Under the pieces are notes generated by a model. It saw nothing but the letters and a program-made list of their open reading frames with translations, had not been told where the DNA came from and searched no databases. Source: Pseudomonadota bacterium (lineage in GTDB: Bacteria; Pseudomonadota; Alphaproteobacteria; Reyranellales; Reyranellaceae). From it: DNA of 8,958 nt. Location of the stretch: contig JAEZHS010000521.1 of the NCBI GenBank assembly GCA_023436825.1, positions 1 through 8,958 of the forward strand, read 5' to 3'. Shown one piece after another: positions 1-6,707 of this stretch. Numbering within the stretch: position 1 is the stretch's first letter; each line of letters starts with the position of its first letter. The translations under genes and the position numbers were made by a program.

Positions 1-1270
1 CGTTGATCTCGACCGGCGTGTTCTTGAGGAAGCTCGAATTGGCGCCCGAGCCGTCGGTGCCGTCGCCGCCCGACCAGCCGCCGGCGCCGCCGGTGATCGG
101 GTCGATCGAGGCCATGATGGTGCGGCCGCTCCGGTTGTCGGTCGTCTTGACGTTCATGATGGCGCCGCCGCCGGCGGGCCCGGCGGGCAGCAGCTCGGGC
201 ACCGCCGCAGAGAAGGCGCCGATGGTGACGCCCTGCAGGCGGCTGCAGGTCATGCTGCGCATGCCGACGGCGGCGGGGAACTTCGGATTGAGGATCGTGC
301 CCTCGGGGATGACGCAGCGCGCCGGCCGCGTGATGCCGCCATTCAGGAGAATCGTCGGATCGATGCTGTAGAGGCAGTAGGTGTAGCCCACCATCAGCAG
401 GATGTGGCGTTCGGCGCCGCCGGTCGGGACGTTGAGCGACGATTGCAGCTGGGCGTCGGAGCCGGAGAAGTCGAGGACAGTCTCGTCGCCGCGGATCTTC
501 AGGGTGAGCGCAAGCCGGACGGGCACGCCGCCCGGCGCATCCTCGTCGAGGTAGTCGGAGAAGAAGTAGTCGCCGTCGGGGATGCGGGAGAGCAGGGCGC
601 GCGCCTGCCGTTCGCCGAGGTCGAGCAGGTCCTTTACGCCCTGGCGGAACACGTCGACGCCGAACTTGCGCACCATGTCGAGCACCTTGCGCTCGCCGGT
701 GTTCATGGCCGCGATCTGGGCCTGCAGGTCGCCGTAATTCTGCTCGGGCATGCGGACGTTGGTCAGCATCACGTCGAGCAGCGCCTGGTTGAGCTTGCCC
801 GCCTCGTAGAGCTTGTTGGGCGGGATGCGGATGCCTTCCTGGTGGACCTCCGTCAGCTGCCGCGACAGCGAGGCCGGCACCGCGCCGCCGACGTCGGTGT
901 TGTGGATGTGGCTGACGGAGAAGGCCAAAAGCTCGTCCTGCCAGAAGATCGGCTTCCACATGTGCAGGTCGGGCGTGTGGGTGCACACGAAGCCGCTGTA
1001 GGGATCGTTGGTGATGCAGATGTCGCCGGGCCGGTAATCGCCGATCAGGCGGATGGCCTTGGCGTAGTCGAGCCCGATGAACCAGGTGGCGCCGAGGTCG
1101 CGCGGGCTGGCGAAGGTCATGCCGTCGGGCGTGGCGAGGCCGGTGGTGAAGTCCTCGGTTTCCTTCACGAAGGTCGAGTGCGCCGTACGGAACAGCGTGA
1201 AGGCCATGCTGTCGGCCGCGGCCTGCGCGTGATTGGCGAAGATCTGCAGCGTGACCGGATCGATGCGCAT
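1..1270 (-). CDS. hyuB: Hydantoinase B / oxoprolinase family subunit (HyuB), 3' end cut by window edge
   Basis: This frame is open from an ATG at 1268-1270 to the window edge and gives 423 residues. The family usually has about 500-600, so the C-terminal part is missing. Family signatures are visible: an NDPY motif at residues 88-91, a following THTPDLH segment with His98, Asp101 and His103, a HIHNTDVGG segment at 121-129, and a HQEGIRIPP segment at 143-151. A glycine-rich stretch near residues 400-415 and a TPVEIN ending follow, as is usual close to the HyuB C-terminal third. In the family, HyuB partners HyuA in ATP-dependent hydrolysis of cyclic amides (N-methylhydantoin, 5-oxoproline) or in carboxylation of ketones. 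The His/Asp residues are likely metal ligands, which is inference. The gene follows hyuA by 12 bp and has its own ribosome binding site, so co-translation is expected. The family is sure. The substrate is unknown and the gene symbol is generic. Confidence 0.93.
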   Translation of the reverse strand, partial: MRIDPVTLQIFANHAQAAADSMAFTLFRTAHSTFVKETEDFTTGLATPDGMTFASPRDLGATWFIGLDYAKAIRLIGDYRPGDICITNDPYSGFVCTHTPDLHMWKPIFWQDELLAFSVSHIHNTDVGGAVPASLSRQLTEVHQEGIRIPPNKLYEAGKLNQALLDVMLTNVRMPEQNYGDLQAQIAAMNTGERKVLDMVRKFGVDVFRQGVKDLLDLGERQARALLSRIPDGDYFFSDYLDEDAPGGVPVRLALTLKIRGDETVLDFSGSDAQLQSSLNVPTGGAERHILLMVGYTYCLYSIDPTILLNGGITRPARCVIPEGTILNPKFPAAVGMRSMTCSRLQGVTIGAFSAAVPELLPAGPAGGGAIMNVKTTDNRSGRTIMASIDPITGGAGGWSGGDGTDGSGANSSFLKNTPVEIN

Positions 1271-1276
1271 CGCGGA

Positions 1277-1282
1277 TCTCCC
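1277..1282 (-). promoter_or_regulatory. Ribosome binding site of hyuB
   Basis: The minus strand reads GGGAGA, followed by a 6 nt spacer and then the ATG of hyuB. The site sits in the 12 bp gap directly after the hyuA stop codon. It supports the chosen start and translational coupling of the two subunits. Confidence 0.7.
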
Positions 1283-3325
1283 TTACTGGCCGAGCGACAG
1301 AAGAATGTTGCCGTACGCGTCGACCGCGCCTGCAAAACCTTCCGGAACGCAGATCGTCGTATCTTCCTGCGCCACGACGCAAGGGCTGGCGAGGCGATGG
1401 CCGTGGCCCAGGTCCGCGCGTCGATAGAGCGGCACCTGGCGCCAGCCTCCGTCGAGATACACGTCGATCTGCTTGGCCGGCACGGGCGGGCCCTCGCGTC
1501 GCTTCTCGGCGGGGACCTTGGGCTGCGGCGAGCTGCCGACCACCACCATGCGCAGGCTGACCATGTGGATCGGCGTCGCGGGCGAGCTGTGGCCGTACAG
1601 GCGGTCGTGCTCGGCGTGGAAGGCCGCCGCGATCCGCTCGATGTCGCCGCCGGCGATCCAGTCGAGCTGCAGCGGCACCTCGATCTCGAACGATTGCCCC
1701 AGGTAACGCATGTCGGCGGCAGGCTGCAGCACATACGAGCCGGTGAACTTCTGCTCCTCGGTGAGCCAGGCGGAGGCGCGCTTGGCGAGGCGATCGAAGT
1801 CGGCCTTGAGACGCGGCAGCTCGTCGGCCGACAGCGGATAGTAGGCCGTGCTGATAAAATCGTTCTTCACGTCGGCGACCAGCCCGCCCAGGGCGGACAG
1901 CACGCCCGGTGCCGTCGGGATCAGCACCTGGCGCATGCCGAGCTCGCGCGCCAGGAAGCAGCCCAGCATGGGGCCGGCGCCGCCGAACGCCAGCAGGGTG
2001 AAGTCGCGCGGGTCGATGCCCTGGCGCGAGGCGAGCTTGCCGACCTCGCGGTACATGCCGGAGACCGCCACCTGGATGATGGCTTCGGCGGCCTGTTCGA
2101 GCCCGCGTCCCAGCTTGGTCGCGACGGTGCCGACGGCGGCACGCGCCTTGTCGACATCGACGGAGACGGCGTCGTAGCCGATGTTGCCGTGGCCGATGAT
2201 GCCGCAGGTGGCGAACGCGTCGGTCATGGTGGGGCGCGTGCCGCCGCGGCCGTAGCAGGCCGGGCCGGGCGTCGACCCCGCGCTTTCGGGCCCGACCGTC
2301 AGGATGCCGAACGTGCTGACCGCGGCGACCGAGCCGCCGCCGTCGCCGATCGACGTCACCGAAACGGTCGGGATGTAGATCGGGAAGTCGCCGACCATCT
2401 CGCCGGTGCCGTAGGTCGGCGTGCCGTCGACGATGATCGCGACGTCGGCCGAGGTTCCGCCGATGTCGAGGCTTAAGACCTTGCCGACACCCGCCTGGCG
2501 CGCGACGAAGCCCGCGCCGATGACGCCGGCCGCCGTGCCCGACAGCAGCATCTGCAGGCAGGCCGACTTGCCGAGCTCGGCCGTCATGACGCCGCCGTTC
2601 GACTTGGTCACCATGGCTTCGGCGACGACGCCTGCCTGCTTCAGGGCCGCCTGCAGCGCCGTGAGGTAGCGCGCCACGGGCGGCTGCACGTAGCCATGGA
2701 TCGTGGCCGTGGCCGTGCGCTCGTATTCGCGGATGATCGGCCACACGTCGCTGGAACAGAACACCGGCATCTTGGGCGCCCACTGGCCGATCAGCCGCGC
2801 CGCCTCCCGTTCGTGCGCCGGATTGCGATAGGAGTGGAGCAGCCCGAGCACGATCCCTTCGGCCCCGAGCGCGATCGCCCGGTCGAGCGCCTCACGCAGG
2901 CTCCCATGGTCGAGCGGCCGGTCGACGGTGCCGTCCGCGAGCATCCTCTCGCGCACCGGCAGCACGCGATCGCGCGTGATCAGCGGCTCGGCGCGCGACG
3001 ACATGAGGTGGTACGGGTCGGGCATCTTCAGGCGCGCCAGCTCCAGCACGTCGACGAAGTTCTCCGTCGTGAACAGGCAGAGGCGGATGCCCTTGCGCTG
3101 GATCACCGAGTTGATGCCGACGGTCGTGCCGTGCGTGAAATAGCCGATGTCGTGCGGCTGGATGCCGAAGCGGCTGCCGAGCTCGGCCAGGCCGGTGATG
3201 ACCTCGCGCCCGGGCTCCTGCGGCGTCGACAGGACTTTTAGCGTCGCCAGGCGCCCGGTCGTCTCGTCGAGCGCACAGAAGTCCGCAAAGGTGCCGCCGA
3301 TGTCCACGCCGATTCGATAGCTCAC
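1283..3325 (-). CDS. hyuA: Hydantoinase A / 5-oxoprolinase-type ATP-binding subunit (HyuA)
   Basis: This is a complete 680-residue protein, the normal length for HyuA. An ASKHA-type (actin/acetate-kinase-like) nucleotide-binding fold is shown by DIGGTF at residues 8-13, HGTTVGINSVIQRKG at 65-79, a second LSLDIGGTSADVA phosphate-binding motif at 284-296, SIGDGGGS at 326-332 and LAFGGAGP at 445-452. The C-terminal third carries a DMRYLGQSFEIEV segment typical of the family. HyuA activates the substrate (lactam, hydantoin or ketone) with ATP and works with HyuB. The family also covers acetone and acetophenone carboxylases and caprolactamase, so the substrate stays open. The start codon is GTG (3323-3325), supported by a strong Shine-Dalgarno site and by the motif DIGGTF lying at the usual distance from the N terminus. 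It lies 21 bp after the iclR gene and 12 bp before hyuB, so the three form one operon. The protein has no signal peptide and is expected to be cytoplasmic. Confidence 0.95.
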   Translation of the reverse strand: MSYRIGVDIGGTFADFCALDETTGRLATLKVLSTPQEPGREVITGLAELGSRFGIQPHDIGYFTHGTTVGINSVIQRKGIRLCLFTTENFVDVLELARLKMPDPYHLMSSRAEPLITRDRVLPVRERMLADGTVDRPLDHGSLREALDRAIALGAEGIVLGLLHSYRNPAHEREAARLIGQWAPKMPVFCSSDVWPIIREYERTATATIHGYVQPPVARYLTALQAALKQAGVVAEAMVTKSNGGVMTAELGKSACLQMLLSGTAAGVIGAGFVARQAGVGKVLSLDIGGTSADVAIIVDGTPTYGTGEMVGDFPIYIPTVSVTSIGDGGGSVAAVSTFGILTVGPESAGSTPGPACYGRGGTRPTMTDAFATCGIIGHGNIGYDAVSVDVDKARAAVGTVATKLGRGLEQAAEAIIQVAVSGMYREVGKLASRQGIDPRDFTLLAFGGAGPMLGCFLARELGMRQVLIPTAPGVLSALGGLVADVKNDFISTAYYPLSADELPRLKADFDRLAKRASAWLTEEQKFTGSYVLQPAADMRYLGQSFEIEVPLQLDWIAGGDIERIAAAFHAEHDRLYGHSSPATPIHMVSLRMVVVGSSPQPKVPAEKRREGPPVPAKQIDVYLDGGWRQVPLYRRADLGHGHRLASPCVVAQEDTTICVPEGFAGAVDAYGNILLSLGQ

Positions 3326-3333
3326 CGCAAGGA

Positions 3334-3339
3334 CCCTCC
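3334..3339 (-). promoter_or_regulatory. Ribosome binding site of hyuA
   Basis: The minus strand reads GGAGGG, 8 nt before the GTG start of hyuA, inside the 21 bp gap after iclR. The strong match makes the GTG start convincing. Confidence 0.75.
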
Positions 3340-3346
3340 GTGAAAC

Positions 3347-4114
3347 CTATGCCGCGCGCCGGTACCCGAGGCGCTGGCTGATGGCGGCGGCGGCGCGGAC
3401 GACGCCGGCGATGATCCGGGGCTTGGCGGCCGGATAGCGCGCCGACACCGTTCCCACGTTCAGCGCAGCAACGACCGTACCATCGCCGCCGAACACCGGC
3501 GCCGCCGTCGCCGAGCCGCCGAGCACATACTCTTCTTCGACGATCGCGTAGCCAGCGGCCGCCACCTTGGCGAGGATCGCGCGCAGCTTGGCGGGATCCG
3601 TCACGGTCCGTGGCGTGTGAGCGCGCAAACGGGTGCGCATCAAATAAGCAGCGGTCGACTTCTTGTCCCAGAAGGCGAGCAGGATGCGGCCCATGCCGGT
3701 GCAATACGCCGTGCGCGGGTTGGGATCGTCGGAATCGTAACGGATGGCGGCCCGGCTGACCGCCTTGGCGATGACCTTGACGTCGCCGCGCCCGGCGCGG
3801 ACTCCCAGGAACACGCTCTCGTCGAGCTCGTCGCGCAACTGTTCCATCACCGGGCGGGCGACCGCCGCGAGGTGAGCCTCGGGTCCGCCGATCCAGCCCG
3901 CCGACTGGCGCAACGACTGGTTCAACATGTAGCGGTCGGCGGCGTCGCGCTCGACGTAGCCACGCGCCTGCAGGGTGCGCAGCAGCGCGTGCGCGCTGCT
4001 CTTGGGCAACGAAAGGACCGCGACGAGGTCCTTCAAGGCCATCGGCTCGTCGCTGCGCGCCAGCAGCTCCAGGATGTCCAGAACCCTGGCGGCGGATTTC
4101 ACGTTGTCGTTCAT
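3347..4114 (-). CDS. IclR-family transcriptional regulator
   Basis: The protein has 255 residues, the standard IclR length. The N-terminal winged helix-turn-helix spans about residues 5-70: it opens with SAARVLDILELLA (8-20) and contains the recognition-helix region LSLPKSSAHALLRTLQARGYV (35-54). The C-terminal effector domain (about 80-250) has the family segments YCTGMGRILLAF (137-148) and EEEYVLGGSATAAPVFGGDG (193-212). IclR proteins are homodimers that bind a small metabolite and repress or activate catabolic operons. As the first gene before hyuA and hyuB, this one most likely senses the substrate or product of that enzyme and also controls its own transcription. The ATG at 4112-4114 is embedded in a palindrome and has no clear Shine-Dalgarno sequence, so translation may be weak or the message nearly leaderless. 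The family is sure. The effector and the sign of regulation are inferred or unknown. Confidence 0.94.
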   Translation of the reverse strand: MNDNVKSAARVLDILELLARSDEPMALKDLVAVLSLPKSSAHALLRTLQARGYVERDAADRYMLNQSLRQSAGWIGGPEAHLAAVARPVMEQLRDELDESVFLGVRAGRGDVKVIAKAVSRAAIRYDSDDPNPRTAYCTGMGRILLAFWDKKSTAAYLMRTRLRAHTPRTVTDPAKLRAILAKVAAAGYAIVEEEYVLGGSATAAPVFGGDGTVVAALNVGTVSARYPAAKPRIIAGVVRAAAAISQRLGYRRAA

Positions 4115-4124
4115 ATATGTGAAC
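4109..4124. promoter_or_regulatory. Near-perfect 16 bp palindrome over the iclR start: candidate IclR operator
   Basis: The plus strand reads GTTCATATATGTGAAC, a dyad with GTTCA/TGAAC arms and a single mismatched pair. It contains the iclR start codon. IclR-family operators are commonly short AT-centred palindromes of about 15 bp near the regulator's own promoter, so autoregulation is the simplest reading. That assignment is inference. The symmetry itself is seen directly. Confidence 0.5.
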
Positions 4125-4152
4125 TACGTTCGCGTAATAAAACGCAGTTCAC
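4119..4152. repeat. Inverted repeat GTGAACT ... AGTTCAC with further half-sites
   Basis: GTGAACT (4119-4125) is matched by a perfect inverted copy, AGTTCAC (4146-4152), across a 20 nt spacer. Inside lie GTTC at 4128-4131, forming GAAC-TAC-GTTC with 4121-4124, and a GCGT-AATAAA-ACGC inner dyad (4132-4145). With the palindrome at 4109-4124 this makes at least four GTTC/GAAC half-sites within 45 bp. The layout suggests a multi-site operator for cooperative binding by a dimeric or tetrameric regulator. It could also fold as a hairpin in RNA, but there is no U-tract to make it a terminator. Confidence 0.5.
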
Positions 4153-4174
4153 TGAAGGAGCGACCGACTGTCAA
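4146..4174 (-). promoter_or_regulatory. Candidate sigma-70-like promoter of iclR-hyuA-hyuB
   Basis: On the minus strand a perfect TTGACA (-35, 4169-4174) is followed 17 nt later by TGAACT (4146-4151), a weak -10 that matches 3 of 6 consensus positions and coincides with an operator half-site. The spacing is ideal and the location is right, but the poor -10 leaves doubt. An activator-dependent promoter would fit such a weak -10. Confidence 0.35.
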
Positions 4175-4187
4175 GTCGCGTAGTCGG
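4164..4187. repeat. CCGACT/AGTCGG inverted repeat upstream of iclR
   Basis: CCGACT (4164-4169) and AGTCGG (4182-4187) form a perfect 6 bp inverted repeat with a 12 nt spacer. A nested dyad CGACT-GTCA-AGTCG occupies 4165-4178. The element overlaps the candidate -35 hexamer and starts 14 bp beyond the stop of the upstream gene. It could be a second operator or a weak stem at the 3' end of the upstream transcript. No U-run follows it, so intrinsic termination is not supported. Confidence 0.35.
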
Positions 4188-4200
4188 CCGATATTGGGTC

Positions 4201-5346
4201 TTAAGGCACGACGCCGCCTGCTGCAGGACGCACGACATAGTCCAGGTTGCCCCCTGTCGGCAGGCGCAGCTGGTTGATGCCGGCCCGCAGGATGCTGAGC
4301 TGATGGCGAAAGTCGGCATCGGTCGCATCGCGCGGCTGAGTGGTGCGGACACCGTCGGGCAGGGTTCGCGACGTGCCGACGACGTAGCGCCAGACCTTGC
4401 CGGCGGCCAGGATGATGTGGCCGCGCGCCAAGACGACGAGCGTTGTCGTCGCCGTGAAGTCGACGCCTGCCCCGGGCCGCGGCGCAATCGGCGCGCTGGG
4501 CTCGTCCTTGAACTCGTCGTTAGGCGGAGGCGGACTCGGCGGAAGCACGAAGGGAAGAGGGCTCTGCCCGACATCGACAAACTCAAGCGGCTGGCTTTTG
4601 TCGGGATTATTCAGCTTCCTCACCGTCTGGATCCATTTCAGCGATTTACCGGGACCGAGATTGCGGCCGATGCGCACCCGCATGCCGTGCGTGTTGGTTG
4701 GTGGACCGACGGCGCCCATCGGACGCGGCAGCAGACCGTTCTTCATGTCGATCAGGGGCGTGAACTCATTGACCGTGAGCCGCACGTCGATGGGAACGAT
4801 CACGGGCGCCGTCGTGACCACCGGCATCTTGAGGAGCGCGCTGACAAAGCCGTCGGGCAGGACGCGCGGTGCGCCGCCGTGCATGAAATCGTTGTGCGGA
4901 TCGCGGAACGCCGCGAGCTGCCCCGCCGCATCGAGGCCGAAGCCTGCGAGCGTATCGGCGAACGACTGGCCCACCTGGACGTCGGCCGTAACGAAGAACA
5001 CGCCTGGTTTCTGCACCGGTGCCGGTGGTGGCGCCTTGATCGACATCTCGGCATCGAGTGCGGCGATCGTCATCCGGCCGACGATATTGTCCGCCCTCGT
5101 CTGGTAGGCGCGATTGATGATGTTGCGCCTGGTCTTGAACGCGAGCACCGCGGCTGCCGTCGACGGCCCATAGTGCGCCCTCGCCATTTCTGCGGGCTCG
5201 ATTTTTGCTTCGTCGAGCAGGACCAGCGCAGCCTGAATCTTGGCGACGTGCAGCCCGCTGGCGCCAGGCGTGATATGTCCCGGGTCCGATACCGCCGCCT
5301 GCTCCAGTCTCTGGATGCCGGCCAGCAGCTTGGATTTCAGCGCCAT
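4201..5346 (-). CDS. Peptidoglycan-binding-domain-like protein with unrecognised C-terminal region
   Basis: The protein has 381 residues from the ATG at 5344-5346, which is preceded by a G-rich ribosome binding site. Residues 28-98 resemble a peptidoglycan-binding (PGBD-like, PG_binding_1) helical domain: GASGLHVAKIQAAL, then HYGPSTAAAVLAFK, then DNIVGRMTIAALD, which is the usual pattern of an ending G-x-x-T-x-x-x-L. A proline-rich linker follows (105-114). The remaining roughly 265 residues hold no catalytic motif that I recognise. They contain a WIQTV segment (238-242), FVD (256-258), a Pro-rich stretch (263-275), and a FKDEPSAP segment (279-286) followed by hydrophobic beta-like stretches (295-321). 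No signal peptide or membrane segment is seen, so any export would need another route. The gene lies downstream of a contractile sheath gene, which suggests a structural or cell-wall-contact role in the same machine. That is inference. A longer frame back to 5496 exists, but the extra 50 residues look non-coding. Confidence 0.75.
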   Translation of the reverse strand: MALKSKLLAGIQRLEQAAVSDPGHITPGASGLHVAKIQAALVLLDEAKIEPAEMARAHYGPSTAAAVLAFKTRRNIINRAYQTRADNIVGRMTIAALDAEMSIKAPPPAPVQKPGVFFVTADVQVGQSFADTLAGFGLDAAGQLAAFRDPHNDFMHGGAPRVLPDGFVSALLKMPVVTTAPVIVPIDVRLTVNEFTPLIDMKNGLLPRPMGAVGPPTNTHGMRVRIGRNLGPGKSLKWIQTVRKLNNPDKSQPLEFVDVGQSPLPFVLPPSPPPPNDEFKDEPSAPIAPRPGAGVDFTATTTLVVLARGHIILAAGKVWRYVVGTSRTLPDGVRTTQPRDATDADFRHQLSILRAGINQLRLPTGGNLDYVVRPAAGGVVP

Positions 5347-5352
5347 GTGATT

Positions 5353-5358
5353 CCCCCC
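5353..5358 (-). promoter_or_regulatory. G-rich ribosome binding site of the peptidoglycan-binding-like gene
   Basis: The minus strand reads GGGGGG followed by AATCAC and the ATG, a 6 nt spacer. It decides the ATG at 5346 over upstream in-frame starts at 5496 (GTG) and 5466 (ATG). The latter has a GAGAGG only 3 nt away, which is too close for a normal site. Confidence 0.5.
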
Positions 5359-5425
5359 AGAGTTCTTCGAAAATCGGCGTCGCACGTCTCGCGACCGTGG
5401 CAGAAAGCTGGAAACGATGATGTGA

Positions 5426-5444
5426 CCTTCACCACAAATGAAGG
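5426..5444. repeat. Perfect 6 bp hairpin in the sheath to PG-binding gap
   Basis: CCTTCA (5426-5431) and TGAAGG (5439-5444) form a perfect inverted repeat with a 7 nt loop, near the middle of the 159 bp gap between the sheath stop and the next start. No T-run follows on the minus strand, so it is not a standard intrinsic terminator. It may be an RNA-processing stem, an operator, or chance. The rest of the gap (5347-5505) shows no convincing promoter. Confidence 0.3.
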
Positions 5445-5505
5445 CGCTCGCTTCGGCGTGCTGCATCCGCCTCTCAGGAGGACCGGCTCGCGCCACTGCC
5501 TGTAG

Positions 5506-6681
5506 TTAGACTGCGAACGACTGGCGGATCGTGACGGTCACGAATTCCGCCGGCTTCAGCGGCGCGAAGCCGACCGCGACGTTGGCGATGCCGGCATCGA
5601 TGTCGCTCCGGCTCGTCGTCGTGGCATCGCACTTCACGAAGTACGCCTCGCGCGCGGAACGTCCCTGAAAAGCGCCGTTGCGGAAAAGGCGGTCCATGAA
5701 GGCGCCGGCGTTCAGCCGGATCTTGGCCCATGTCGGCTCGGCATTGGGTTCGAACGCGGCCCAGCGGATGCCGCGCTGGATGCTTTCTTTGATGAACGAG
5801 GCCAGGCGCCGGACCGGGATGTATTTCCACTCCGACGCCGCCTGGTCCGCACCGGCGAGGGTGCGCGCTCCCCACACCACCGGTCCCGAGCGGGCGAAGC
5901 TACGCAGGCAATTGACGCCCAGCGCATTGAGCTCGCCGTTCTGTCCGTCGGTAAGCTTGATCGCCGGTCCTGACACCCCCTTGAGCGTCGCCTCGATTCC
6001 GGCCGGCGGCCGCCACACGCCGCGTTGGGCATCGGTCCGCGCCATGACGCCCGCGACCGCGCCGCACGGCGCGACAGCCATCGTCTTGCCCGCACGCACA
6101 GGATCGGCCGCCTGGAGGAAGGGAAAGAAGAGCGCAGCGTGCGAGCTGCGTGCCGGGAAGGCGGCGTCCAATCCCGCGATCGCCTGTCCGGCGCTTTGCC
6201 AGGCAACGCTGGGATCGGCGATGAACAGGGCGCCGCGCTTCTCGCAGTAGCGGATGGCGGCAGCGCGGGTCTGCAGGCCGATGTCCTTGCCGTCCGCCAG
6301 CGGCGGGATGCAGAGCAGGTTGAAGCACCTGGCCTTGTCGAGCGCCCACAGGCCGCGCTTCTCGGCCTCGAGGCGCGGCGCCGAGATGGCATTGTCGGTG
6401 ATCGCGCCGCCGCGGCTCGCGCCGACGCGCACGACGAGGGCATCGCCGCCGCCATTCTCGAAGAACAGCCGGACGGCATGGTCCAGCGTCGAGGCCGGCG
6501 GTCCGCTGCCGAACGTCTGCATGTAATCACGGTAGCCATGCACGTGAACCGGACCGTCGATCGGGCCGCTTCGTGTTCGGCCGACGAAAGCCGTCGTCGA
6601 CGTCGAGACGCCTTCGATCGGGCGCATGCCGGTAGGCAGCTCCTCGACATACACACCGGGATAGCTGACCTCGACTGCCAT
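5506..6681 (-). CDS. Contractile tail sheath protein (phage tail / eCIS type)
   Basis: The protein has 391 residues from the ATG at 6679-6681. The N terminus carries the canonical sheath opening, with YPGVYVEELP (7-16) and STSTTAFVGRT (26-36), then a DHAVRLFFENGGGDALVVRV segment (67-86). The C-terminal sheath domain (about 265-391) is well matched: VVWGARTL (268-275), WKYIPVRRLASFIKESI (285-301), FEPNAEPTW (310-318), REAYFVKCD (344-352), and the closing PAEFVTVTIRQSF (377-389) that forms the C-terminal interlacing strand. Such proteins polymerise around an inner tube and contract to drive it through a membrane. This copy is compact and lacks a large surface insertion domain, as is common for one of the several sheath paralogues of extracellular contractile injection systems. 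It lies 26 bp after a hydrolase-like gene and upstream of a peptidoglycan-binding-like gene. No tube or baseplate gene is in view, so prophage remnant, eCIS and orphan sheath all stay possible. Confidence 0.93.
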   Translation of the reverse strand: MAVEVSYPGVYVEELPTGMRPIEGVSTSTTAFVGRTRSGPIDGPVHVHGYRDYMQTFGSGPPASTLDHAVRLFFENGGGDALVVRVGASRGGAITDNAISAPRLEAEKRGLWALDKARCFNLLCIPPLADGKDIGLQTRAAAIRYCEKRGALFIADPSVAWQSAGQAIAGLDAAFPARSSHAALFFPFLQAADPVRAGKTMAVAPCGAVAGVMARTDAQRGVWRPPAGIEATLKGVSGPAIKLTDGQNGELNALGVNCLRSFARSGPVVWGARTLAGADQAASEWKYIPVRRLASFIKESIQRGIRWAAFEPNAEPTWAKIRLNAGAFMDRLFRNGAFQGRSAREAYFVKCDATTTSRSDIDAGIANVAVGFAPLKPAEFVTVTIRQSFAV

Positions 6682-6690
6682 CGTGGATCG

Positions 6691-6696
6691 CCTCCT
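6691..6696 (-). promoter_or_regulatory. Ribosome binding site of the sheath gene
   Basis: The minus strand reads AGGAGG, a full match to the anti-Shine-Dalgarno complement, with a 9 nt spacer to the ATG at 6681. It fixes the sheath start and rejects the longer frame that would begin inside the upstream gene. High translation fits a structural protein needed in many copies. Confidence 0.8.
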
Positions 6697-6707
6697 GAGA
6701 CCCTGCG

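Noticed and set aside
404..2476. 690-residue open frame on the plus strand
   Set aside because: It lies antisense to hyuB and hyuA, both of which carry strong family motifs. The product is a low-complexity Arg/Ala/Val/Asp/Gly-rich sequence with no domain, as expected for a shadow frame in GC-rich DNA.
5379..5395. GTCGC-N7-GCGAC dyad as a terminator
   Set aside because: The stem is only 5 bp, has no T-run after it, and lies just before a start codon. Such short GC dyads are frequent by chance in this base composition.
5347..5496. N-terminal extension of the PG-binding-like protein from a GTG at 5496 or an ATG at 5466
   Set aside because: The extra residues look random and the ATG at 5466 has a badly spaced Shine-Dalgarno site. 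The ATG at 5346 has a well-spaced G-rich site.
4303..5505. 400-residue open frame on the plus strand opposite the PG-binding-like gene
   Set aside because: The product is Arg/His-rich with no recognisable domain. The minus-strand frame has a PGBD-like domain and a ribosome binding site.
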